A stretch of DNA of 64,000 bases from Phialocephala subalpina (lineage: Eukaryota > Ascomycota > Leotiomycetes > Helotiales > Mollisiaceae). The DNA lies in NCBI GenBank assembly GCA_900073065.1, contig FJOG01000012.1, forward strand, positions 1,139,253 through 1,203,252, given 5' to 3'. The notes under the pieces are model-generated. The model was given only the letters and a program-made list of their open reading frames with translations. It was not told where the DNA came from and searched no databases. Shown here in pieces: positions 23,340 through 33,622 of the stretch (the stretch's first letter is position 1; every line of letters begins with the position of its first letter). A program made the translations under genes and the position numbers.

Positions 23340-24279
23340 CTCAAGGGCCTCGTCAAATGTCCATGGATAGCCTTCGTCATGCGATTCGGTGACACTCTCT
23401 GACAGCTACATATATGTAGGACGCCGCACATGCGTGCACTTGGCGGAATATGATCGCGATGTAATGCTGAAAGTAACGCGAATGCCGATAACAACAAGGC
23501 TAGCCGATGTTCATGAATATTGATGAGCGGATCTGGATGGAAAAATGAGTGTTGGATGCGACGCCCATCAAAGTGACATGTGAAGCAGGATTTGTCCAAT
23601 AGATGTTGGCCATCCCTAAAGTTGGTTGCATTATCGAACCATCTGAAGCCACATCTGGCTGACGCAGTACTTGTGCAGCTGCGCTTCTCCAATGACTACA
23701 AAAGTCGGTGTAACATGCATGAAATGCACACGCATTCCGACCAGCTGATAGAAGGCTTTGTATTTTTATAGGGCTGCTAACTCGGTCTTCTCGGTATTGG
23801 CCAGAGGTCAACGGTGAGAACCGTGTCAGATGGGATTTGCTTCATGCAAGCTGTGACGAATACGATTTTGTACCACAGCAGACCGAACTTCCCATTGTGG
23901 TGTTCGAATAATCGCGCTCAGGTGATTTAGCTCTTTGATGCAAATGATTGGGGAAACCGGCAAGGATACTGGCTCTGTGTAACCTCTCCATCGGGATCAT
24001 GCTCGAGGCTCTGGCAGCTCTCTCGAAGGACTCTGTATCAAGGTCAGTTATACCCAGCCCAATATTGGCTCTTCTCGGAGCCTCGTTTGATACAGGACGT
24101 GATGTAGGTATTTGGGTATATAAACCATGCTGCTTCCCTCGAGTTTGAAATTCCATGTTCTGAGCATCCTCCTTCATTAATACCACCTCGACGCTCTTCT
24201 GAACGGCTTCAACTAGACATCCAAGAGTTCATCCCTGACATACTCTCAACTACCTTGCGCATACCATAAAGCTTCAGCC
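23340..24279. other. Intergenic between divergent genes
   Basis: About 0.94 kb between the divergently transcribed Clr5 gene and the gene starting at 24280. Short unsupported frames only. A TATATAA-like box lies near 24117. Confidence 0.4.
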
Positions 24280-25404
24280 ATGCCCTCGCACAGATCAGAT
24301 CGTCGATCATCACCTGGATCATCCGATGCCTCTCCCCGCCCAGAATCAAGCGTGATGTGCGACGTTGTGAAGCAGGAAGGCGGGAAGGAAGAATGTGCGG
24401 TAGTGCTGGTTGTAGATGGCATTAATTTCTATGAGACCCAAGAGAGCTGTAAAAGTCTGGTGCCAAAAAGCAGGAAAGGTCAGTATGGATCAAAAGTAGC
24501 GATCAAAAGCAACTTACATCTTGAATCTTTCCGAAGCTCAGACAAATGCTAACAAGTTGCAGTAGTCAAGCCTAAGATTTTGGTCAAAGTCACCACCTCA
24601 AACTGGCTCCAGGCTACTATCAACGAGATCAACGGAGATCAAACACGCCGATACTTAACCATTCTTGTCAGCCAAACCATCGAAGAGATACTTTTCCACG
24701 TGTCTGCCACAATTGGCACGTTGAGAATTCTTCGCTGCTCTGATAAGCAAGATACCTTGGGTGAATTGCTGATCAATGGCCTGTCTACCTTCAGCTCTTA
24801 CAAGCTTGAAGACTGGCAGGGCAGAAAGCATAAACACCAATTGTATCTCGGGGACCGCGTTATGATCAAACCGGACCTGTTCCGTTCTCCCTCTTGGGCC
24901 ACCAACAAGTTTTCCGAACCCGAGGTACAGGAAAAGGACCGCATTCGAAGTTATTTCACATCGATGGATGATATACCCATGAAAGATCCGACATGGTGGC
25001 AAAGTTGGAAAGTTGTCATCTCAAGTATGCTAGGTCTCGCTGCTAGCGGAGCCAAGATCCTTGCGGGATTCGAGGCAACGGCGAAGGGTGTCTATCTTCA
25101 ATTCCAGTAGGGAAATGCCTTGATGGGGCCGATCTTCGGTGCGAAGGTGGGCGCGGGAGCAGCCAAAGCGTCAATGGTTCTGTACTCAGTGGGACCGGCA
25201 GTTTTGCTCGGTGCTGGTGTTGCAGCTACGGTATACTTTTTCCCCTGGGATTCGGTATTTTCCTTGTTCAAGAGCGCGTGGCAGTGGGCGTTGGATGGTA
25301 TTAAGACGCTCTGGCAGCGATTCAAAGATTGGCTGGCGAGCAAATTTTCCCGAAATGTTCCAAAGACACCCAAGAGTTGGGGGCCAATGGGCTTCCAAGC
25401 ATGA
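24280..25404 (+). CDS. Hypothetical protein interrupted by an in-frame TAG at 25108-25110
   Basis: Exon 1 is 24280-24478 and exon 2 starts at 24563. The 84-nt intron is clean (GTCAGT...GCTAAC...GCAG). The first open part ends at TAG 25108-25110 after 248 residues (...GFEATAKGVYLQFQ). The same frame then continues without another stop to 25404 for 98 codons, with a Gly/Ala-rich hydrophobic stretch (GPAVLLGAGVAATVYFF) and an amphipathic WALDGIKTLWQRFKDWLASK. A hydrophobic, small-residue segment SMLGLAASGAKILAGFEATA lies just before the stop. It is therefore either a 248-residue protein, a 346-codon protein truncated by a CAG-to-TAG change, or a readthrough case. Family not recognised. Confidence 0.6.
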
Positions 25405-25790
25405 TTGCTATCTAATCTAGCAACCAAGGTCCGTACGAGTGCCCGTTTCTTCGAATGTCAGTAGCCTACTAACAAAGTTCAGGTTGTTTCTTACCAGGAA
25501 GGTGTTGGTTTTATTGTTTTCATCAGCTGCAGCCCCTCATTCGGACATGATTGTACTGTCCTGTTTTTGGAGGAGAAGAGTCGTATGGACCTTGAACAAA
25601 TATTAGCAGGAAAATTTCCTTTTGGGGGCGGATATCACTTACAACAGTAAATACCTAAAGGGAATTTTCTTCTTTTCATTTCATGATTTAGCTTATGACC
25701 GACGAATACAACATGCGCCTCAGAATCAAAATTAATTTCGAGTAAATTGTGGATGTTGTACGCAAGTGACATGTCTTCTTAGTCGAGCTC
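25405..25790. other. Intergenic, nothing seen
   Basis: About 390 bp between the gene above and the MITE. No motif recognised. Confidence 0.5.
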
Positions 25791-25799
25791 GAGCCCAAC

Positions 25800-26000
25800 A
25801 GCAATTATTACGTGGACAGGGCCAGATCGTTACATAGGCAGGGCTTGTCTGTGTAGCGCTGGCCCTGTCTCTCTTAGCCGGAAGATAAAAAGATCCGAGC
25901 TCCGTGAGTGGTTAGAATTTTACCTCGGCGTATAATAAGAGCTCCGCAAGTCGCTCGGCGGCTTTTCGACCTTTTATTTTGAGGATATACTTCGAGCTGA
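25800..26000 (+). repeat. Left terminal inverted repeat of the MITE
   Basis: Matches the reverse complement of 26195-26387 over most of its length, including GCCGGAAGATAA and TTTGAGGATATACT. Confidence 0.75.
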
Positions 26001-26194
26001 AAGGGGGATAAAAAAGCCAAGGGGAAAATGCGCGCGCGTAGTTTAATTAATACTCTTCGAGATTTTATAAGCTAATCGTACGCTGACGGAGTAAGACCGT
26101 GAGACCGTGAAACCGTGAGACCGTATTACTGTGAATAGTAGAGTGCTTGCGTGCGTGCGCTTATGTGCTAGCGTTTAAATTGTGTGCTCTCTCC

Positions 26195-26387
26195 TTTCTT
26201 CGGAGTATATCCTCAAAAACAAAGAGCCGAGTGTTTCTCGAGTCGGCCTTATATTGAGCCGAGGGAGAATTCTGACCACTTACGGAGTCCGGAATTTCTT
26301 ATCTTCCGGCTTAGAGAGACAGGGCCAGCGTTACATAGACAGGGCCTGCCTATGTAACGATCTGGCTCTGTCCACGTAACGATTGCT
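26195..26387 (-). repeat. Right terminal inverted repeat of the MITE
   Basis: Inverted partner of 25800-26000, ending ...CCACGTAACGATTGCT before the second GAGCCCAAC. Confidence 0.75.
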
Positions 26388-26396
26388 GAGCCCAAC

Positions 26397-29300
26397 CTAC
26401 GCCGAAGTTCGCGGGCGGAAACGCCGTAGTGATTTACGACCGAGCGGGCCTCCAAAGCTCAAGATTCTCAGGCCTTTCAGGTAACAATAAGCACTCCCGC
26501 AGGAAAGGATGGGGATGCTCACACATTGGAACAACGGAGAGTTGCTCGGTGCAGCAGGCAGCAGCGGTAGTCACCGAGGCTAGGACACTGGCTGGTAAAC
26601 AGTCTGCAGCGAGATATGCCGAAGTACATCTGCAACATTTTGATGCTAAGAAAAAAGCCAAAAAGAAAATGAATGAAATTAGCGCGTATAGTGTACACAA
26701 ATCGAACTGAACGTCAAGAAAGATGGTAATTTAAATTATTGATAGTATCAAAAAGTTCAAGCCCAAACATGCTACACGCAATGCTAGATTCACCGTGACA
26801 GAATTCAGCAAATTTGAAAAGTGCAACGAGAAAACGCATCAATCATGTTTTACGTTCGCCTGGGCTCCAAAGGGTACTCGATGTCCAAGGACTATCCTTC
26901 AGACCGTCAACTTTGACTTATTCCTGCATAATAAAGGCAAAATCCACCATCAATTGCTGGAACAGCTGCTCGAAGGGAAGGAATTGTTGATGAAGGTTGA
27001 TGGTCCCTGCAGGATCGCGAAAACTTCGCCAGGGCGACCCTGCCAAATCACGTGTGTCCTTTGGCCAATGGTATGCTTCACCTAGCCCCCTGGCGCTTAC
27101 ATCGCGACTTCTCAATTCCTCACTTCGACCAACCTCCAACAGCGGCATCCGCCTTTGGGGCCTTCGTGCTCTGTCATCGACCAATATGTCTCATAGACGT
27201 TCTCTCCTACATTTGAAAGCGTGTTGCCCCTTAGCGAAAGCCGAAAGGCAAGGACAAGGTGATCCAGGTACGCACATTAATGCCTTTGGTGAACGATGAA
27301 GGTGCTGACTATAACCTCAGCACCGTAGAGATGAAGCACGCACCTGTAGTCTTAATCGAATGCAGCATCGAAAGGACGTGGCCTTAAGATCTGCCAATCT
27401 AGAAGACCTTCGAAACGAAGAACAGCAGAGCCCAAGACTACAGCCAAAGCTCGCACAGACACACATCTGCCAGTCCCTCAACCTCCCGATACATCGTCAC
27501 GACCACCCACAAGAGAAGCATTGCAAGGTTAAGATGATTCAATACTAGCGGTTTTGTCTTGGATGGACAAGAGAACAACACTGGATTTCTCTCCTGCACG
27601 ACCAGACAGCAAGCAGATTCGGAGATAAACATTTGTCTTCAACTCGAGACAGGGAACCCCAACAGAGCATGCGCGAATACACACCCACTAGAAGCACGAA
27701 AGATATCGAATACCAGCCCGCAACGGAACGAAAAACGCTTTATGGCTGTACAAGAAAGCTTCGAAGCAAAGAAGGGAAGGAATGTGTCCATACCTCCGCT
27801 GCAGACCTTAGAAGACAGCCTAATCGCCCATAAGTAGTTGCAATCTTTTGGCGCACCAAAAGCAGGCCAATGGGCAGACGAGAATGCAAATGTACAGGGC
27901 CATTCAACGCATCGCAGATCACTGGCAAGTGCCGCCGTGGCTTCAGAAGGCCAGAAGATGTTGCGAAGAAATTCGGATTACGATAAATACAAAATAGTTA
28001 GGTCGAAGTCTCCCTTCGTGTCATGCTTTCTTCTTGCTGTAGAATTCAATGTCGCGACCGACGTCTATGATCCATTGTGCTATTTGAATACTTAACTCGT
28101 TAGTATCGTCTTGCGATTTCCGGCGATGGTGGCTTACAATTTACTCCTTTCCTTCAGTGCGTTCCAGACAAACCCCAACTCAGATATATGTTTGAACAGC
28201 ACATCGTCCTCGTTAGCCTCCCACAATAAATGACAACAAGCATACAGTTGATAGTAGTAGGCAGAGCTCGCAGTGAGGAAGACTCTCTGCAAAGTTTGTC
28301 TAGAGATGGGCTGAGGCGGTCCCTCCCAAAATCTTGTTTGAACGGTTCGAGACACCCTTGACTATGCCCAGAAGAGCAAGGCATATAAGCTCCTGATCCT
28401 GTGGTCTCATCATCGAAGCAAGAATTCTCGTCCGAAGCTTCTCCTGTCTAGTAAATACGTTTGCTTTGCAGTGTGTGGCTGTTCAGACATCGGTTAGCCT
28501 CTGAGTGTGGGGTTCTTGAATCAAAACACTAGCTGGATCGCCTTCCTCTGGTGACTTTCAGGGTAGAGCCGATGAACGAGACTTTGGCGTGGAATTTGGA
28601 AGTCTAACGGATGGAACTTCATTGGTGAAATCTCGCTTCTTGTTGTCAATGATGACGCGCCCAGTATCAGCGCCTACGCTACGGGCGGCACGCTTAGCCG
28701 AGTTGGCCCTGGAGATGTGTACCTCCCGCTGGAGGATTCAAAGACACGCCCACTATTGAGACAAGGTCGAGTTTCATGGTCATTCGTTGAGTCTTCTTCG
28801 GCGCATAGAATCAAGCATGACAACAATACGACGCCTTTCACGATAACTTTCGCATCGATTCCTGAGTCGGAAGATCCACGCTAGGTTGTTGGCCTCTTCT
28901 CGGTCTCGAATGCATGATTTGCAGCAATCTACAAAACAAACAACGGTCGCTTCTTCCCCACTTTCTCGAGAATGTCAGTAGCGAGACGTTTTCTGACGTC
29001 CGACCTTGAGAGCAGCGACCTATCGGCTCGAGGCGCGATCTGCTGCGCCATCATTGAAGAAGCATTTGACACAAGCTTGTCGCCAAGGATGTAACAGGGG
29101 CCTCGTGGGTCTAACTTCCAAGACTCTCGCTTCTGGGCATGAAACTAATCATGAGGCTGATACTTCCTCAAAAGAACGTCAATGCACGAATGATCGCCAA
29201 TGATCCCCTGAGATCCACCACTTCCTAGGGAAAATATCTTGATCATTCTCCATTTTTTATTTCTCCGACGCTGTCAATCAAACAAGGCCTCGGGTAGACT

Positions 29301-29685
29301 TTCGAGAAAGCGTCCACTCCTTTCTTGACCTTGCCCAAAAAGTTCGGTTTGCCGTTTCCGATTTCAAACAAGTCCTTCCCCACGTTTTCAGTCGCGCGTA
29401 ATTCCCGTTGATGTCCCTGGGTTCCCTGCCCTTTCCGCATCTAATCGTCCTTTGGTCTCACGCTAAACCCCATCTTATCAATCAACACCATCACACGAGG
29501 TGGGCAACCGAGTATCATGCCTGCTGGACCGTGCTCCCGAGGATTTTCCAGCCGTCTCGTCTTGCCCGCCTGAGCCACGATGCGAAACTTTAGAAACAGT
29601 TGAGGCATTAGCAGAAGTTCGCTGAACAGCTTGGCATGCTGCCATCTCATAATCCAGATGGCAGGTCACGATGTTTGGCCTCAAC
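26397..29685. other. About 3.3 kb without a supported gene; possibly decayed coding sequence
   Basis: Average GC, but every frame is cut into pieces of under 100 codons. The minus-strand piece 28134-28355 (QTLQRVFLTASSAYYYQLYA...LGFVWNALKERSKL) and the minus-strand piece 29243-29440 (KDLFEIGNGKPNFLGKVKKG) have protein-like composition and may be remnants of two genes. I cannot name them. No repeat or element ends were seen. Confidence 0.35.
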
Positions 29686-29693
29686 TATATAAG
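29686..29693 (+). promoter_or_regulatory. TATA box of the Egh16/Gas1-type gene
   Basis: TATATAAG lies 181 bp upstream of the ATG at 29874. It is followed by a CT-rich leader (CTTCTACTTTCATCTTCTTCTC), the usual arrangement for a strongly expressed fungal gene. Confidence 0.5.
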
Positions 29694-29873
29694 ACGACAC
29701 CTGCCAGCACAAGTCAACATCATTCTTCACTCATCAGCTTAATTCTCAGTCTTCTACTTTCATCTTCTTCTCATCTTTCTTTCTAGATCTCTGTACCGGT
29801 TACAGAATCATCATTTCAATAATATTACATTCCAATCACTCAAATCAACTCAAACCCCTCAAACCTTCTCAAG

Positions 29874-30744
29874 ATGCAGTACAAGTTCATCCTCGCAGCT
29901 CTTGTAGCTTCTCCTCTCGTTGCAGCCCACGGCAAGGTTTCCGTCGTCGTGAGTATTCGCATTCACTCCTACCATCAACACTGCTAACTTCTTCAGACTG
30001 GTGATGCTGGTGGAAATGGAACTGCCCTCGGCATCCAAGGTGCTGTCGTTCCTGGTGCCGGATCAAACTCAAAGACCGAAGTCGACACAACAGTCTTTGG
30101 TTCAACCAAGGTCGCCACCGATGGCTTGGGACGAACAACCGGAAACGGAAAGAACACTGTCGCAGACGCGACTGCTGCCATGGCTGCCTCGGGCTCCACT
30201 CTCCCCCAAGTCAGCGCCTCCAACGGAACCCTTACTGGAACGGTCCACATTGTCACCACCGACGGTGCTGGACCATACTCTGGTACGTGATCTCAAGACT
30301 TCGTTGATCAAGATTCAACCTGCTGACATGACATAGCTATCGTCGATTCAACTGGCACCGGAGCCTTCTCCACTGGTACCAAGGCGACCGTCACCACCCA
30401 AGTTCCAGGCAAAAACGGAAACATCTCACCTAACGGCACTGTTCGTCGTCTTCTCGCGAGAATGGGTCTCATGAAGCGTGCTGCCAATGTCAACAAGGAC
30501 TTCGTACGTTCATTCTCTATTCCTCACTCACAGATAGCAATGCTAATCCTTTCTATAGCCTATCGCGGTATCCATCCCAGCTGGCACCACCTGCTCTGGT
30601 ACCGTTGGAGGCCAATCAGGTGTCTGCTTGGTTAAGATTGCCAACTCGAACCCAGCTGGCCCATTCGGTGGTGTTGTTGCTATTCAGATGGCGGGTGCTG
30701 CTGCTGGCAACACTACCACTGCTGCTAAGAAGTTCAAGGCTTAG
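29874..30744 (+). CDS. Egh16/Gas1-like secreted protein
   Basis: Four exons (29874-29948, 29997-30282, 30337-30503, 30559-30744) with introns GTGAGT...TTCAG, GTACGT...CATAG and GTACGT...TATAG. They splice in phase to 237 residues. Residues 1-19 form a signal peptide (MQYKFILAALVASPLVAAHG). The mature part begins HGKVSVVTGDAGGNGTALGI, then DTTVFGST and TVHIVTTDGAGPYSAIVDST, and near the end PAGTTCSGTVGGQSGVCLVK, with two Cys in a short spacing. This pattern is the Egh16-like/Gas1 family, secreted proteins known from appressoria of powdery mildew and rice blast and linked to host penetration. It is also found in non-pathogens. Biochemical activity is unknown. It appears intact and isolated in a gene-poor stretch. 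Confidence 0.85.
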
Positions 30745-32483
30745 ATGCAGACGTGAATGAAAAATGACGAGAAGAAGCCCGGGAAGCTGTACATTTGGGA
30801 TGAGGGACTGGATTGGGTGTTTGGATGGGAAAAGGGGTTGGGGAAGCTATACTTGTATATATTGAGACTTGTTTGAATTGAATTGATGATCATGACTCAT
30901 GAAATACCTTCACTGTTCGACTTTGGGGTGAAAGAGTGAAGGAACCTCATTATACATCATCTTCTCTCGCGGACGGGTGGTCATCTCTGACAGGGAATAA
31001 ATTTCCATAAAGGTTGGGTTCTCTGTGGGGTAGTTCCTTCCAAAGTTACCCGTGAACCCACGAACTAAGAGTAGGAAGTCCTCAACCTCCCCACGTTTCA
31101 TTGAGCAATATGTTCTCCTTGTCTTTTGGAACCATGAGGCGCGTGCCATTCCACGTTTTTGCTTGTTCCGGCTGGCTGGTTCTTGATTGTGCTGTATTGT
31201 ATTACGATGAGCTTGACAGTATGTGGCGAGATGACAACAACAACGGACAGTCCCGGATTCCAGATTCCAGATTCCAGGAACAGGGGTCGAACATGGAGCT
31301 TCCCTTAACTTCAGGTAGAAAAACGAGCGGAGGTCTTGAGGGCGGTCTGCCTATCTCCCACTCACTCTCGAGCTCCAACCAACTTAGTCAAGAACATCTT
31401 CCGGTGTGTGCAAGCTGAACAAGAAGTTGTTGAGCTTTATATGTTCATTTCTGCTCCACAACTGCGTAAATCGCTGAACTCACTGATGGTTCTTGAGGAT
31501 CGCAACTTTTGTCGTTCCGACTTCAGTCTTGGTTCACTATCCACTTTCGTTTGCCGCGGGGGCTTTCATTATTACTCTCGCAAGTTGTGACTCAAAGTTT
31601 ATATCGACCATCACACGATCCAAGTTCCAAGTCTCAAGTATCAGTCAGCCAGAGCTATCATGCGCTCTCAAGCCATTGTATTTCTATCGACCTAACTTCT
31701 CTTCTCCCTTGACTCCCTCCGCGGCCTTGAAGTGGGCAAAGCAGCTAGTCGTTGCCGCTTTTACCGGCGTCTACACCTAAATGAGAACCCCGGATCTGCA
31801 ACTTAATGAGAGAAATAATAACGGTTAGGAGAGTTGCAATAATATCTACTTAGTTTACAGCTAAATGCTATGTTCAGGGGCTATGGCCGCTAAATTCAGC
31901 GGGTTAGTCGCTGTCTTATGCGACGATTGTCCCAAGCCAAGGATCCATCCACAAACCAACCACAGGCGAGCTCGCTCGCTTCGTTCATCACGGAAGATCT
32001 TCCATCGTAAAATCCGCCTTGAGGGGGATAGGATTATCTCCTCCATACTTTATCGCAGGACCCTCCAAAACTTGCTGTCCCAGATCATCCAAATCAACTA
32101 AACTTTCGCCATGTCTCTAGTACTCGTGATCTGAATCTTTTATCGTCAAATACTTGCTATTCCTTTTAAACCTTCCAACCCCTATATTGGCCTCTTAGCC
32201 CTCAATAGTACTCTAGCTGTGCTAAATTCGTCACATCTTCCAAAATCCGGATCTGTAGCAGACCGATCCTGCACCTCAATTCCGACTCATTTGCTTAGCT
32301 ACTGGTTGCTACCATTTTGCCATAACGTTTCGGATTCCCCGGGCACCCTACGGTGCACCCAGTCTATAAATACAAAGTTATGTCGATTCTACAGACTCTA
32401 AATAGATAAAAATGGAATTAATCGATAAACGGGTGTCGCGAGCTATTGAGGTGAAGTGTGGGAAGCGATTAAAATAGCAATAG
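30745..32483. other. About 1.7 kb, no gene recognised
   Basis: Ordinary composition up to about 31780, then more AT-rich. Several 60-105 codon frames on both strands, none convincing. Confidence 0.4.
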
Positions 32484-33102
32484 GCCACAAGGCATCAACA
32501 CATACAACTTAGCCCCTGCAGCCGAAGCGATTCGGGGATGAAGTGAGTCTGTGACAGCCGCTTGAGAGGCAGGAGGGAAGCGCTTCATTCGTAGACATTT
32601 AACATGTGATTGCAAGAACCGCGATTTAAAGTAGTTTCAGCTCAACCTCGTGGACTTTAACCTCAGCACATTACAGTCTTCATCTCATTTTTTACTAAGA
32701 TCCGAGTTAAAAACAGAGCGTTAGATGCACACCTGAGATTACTTCGTATACTTATTTCCCAGATCTTGATTTGGGAAACTAAGCCTTAATAGTAAATCCT
32801 CGGTACTCATAACGTTTCAAGTACTCACGCTATTTTAAGGAAGCGATATACTTCTCTTATAGCACCTAATTAACCCTTTTTGCGACAACCACCCACATAT
32901 TAGACTCAATTGCTTTGTAGACTAATAATTAATGCACAATTAATGCGATGCGATTATAATTTTTAAAAATATAAAAAGTTGTAAATTAATTGCGTAGCGA
33001 TTGCACTTTATATCGATATCGCGACTTTTTCCAAGTCAATTATTTAAGCGAGATAAAGCGGCGTTCACGGATTTGAGAGTGTTTGTGTTGATGCCTTGTG
33101 GC
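32484..33102. repeat. 619-bp segment bounded by a perfect 19-bp inverted repeat
   Basis: GCCACAAGGCATCAACACA at 32484-32502 is exactly inverted at 33084-33102. The interior is AT-rich with no ORF. This looks like a small non-autonomous DNA element, but I see no target duplication in the immediate flanks, so the classification is open. Confidence 0.45.
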
Positions 33103-33620
33103 TTGTCACCAGCGTAGCACTAAATGGGCCAAAACGCGTTTACCATTGGCTGACGAGGAGGTTTGTTTACCTGGCCTGTGCTTTCCCCCAATAAGTGCTT
33201 TCCCCTCATCATCTCCTCCCATCAACTGCACTCCCATCAACTGTACTCCTTGGATTGGACCTCTGTGACTAGACTTCCAGGACTGGCTCTGGCACTGGAC
33301 TTCTGGCACCGGACCTCCGGCACTGGAGGTACGCGTCACTCCCTCTTAAAACCTCTGTCTAATTTTGAAGTCTAGGTTTTACGGAACGATTGAACGAACT
33401 TATCGAGTCGAGGCAACTTATAATCAAGAATGCAGGTAGGAAGGCAGGCATAATGCGAGAGTTAGATCTGGGAATAGTAGCATATTGGGTATTGGCAGAG
33501 GCAAATGAAAAAAGGGCATTCTAAAATGAATCAATTGATAAATATCGAATAGAATATGCTTCAAAATCTCGATTATAGAGTACACAATTTGTTGCGGCAT
33601 TATAGACTTCTATTATAGAG
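33103..33620. other. No gene; short direct repeats
   Basis: Contains two tandem copies of CTCCCATCAACTG at 33226-33246 and degenerate CTGG-ACTTC/GGCAC(T/C)GGAC units at 33258-33328. The AT-rich end leads into the second pogo element. Confidence 0.4.
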
Positions 33621-33622
33621 TA

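Larger units (their letters stand above)
25800..26387. mobile_element. MULE-like MITE (588 bp) with 9-bp target duplication
   Basis: The element is flanked by GAGCCCAAC at 25791-25799 and 26388-26396, a perfect 9-bp direct repeat. Its ends are long inverted repeats of about 190-200 bp (25800-26000 and 26195-26387) beginning AGCAAT-GTTACGTGGACAG, with mismatches mostly transitions. Each terminal repeat contains its own palindrome: CGTTACATAGGCAGG faces CCTGTCTATGTAACG inside GGACAG-GCCAG...CTGGCCCTGTC. The middle has CCGTGAGA repeats near 26095-26125 and no transposase. A 9-bp target duplication with long terminal repeats points to the Mutator superfamily. It would be mobilised in trans if at all. 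Confidence 0.85.

Noticed and set aside
25139..25420. 93-codon frame overlapping the post-TAG extension
   Set aside because: Different frame with Arg/Trp-rich residues; the in-frame continuation of the upstream exon is the better reading.
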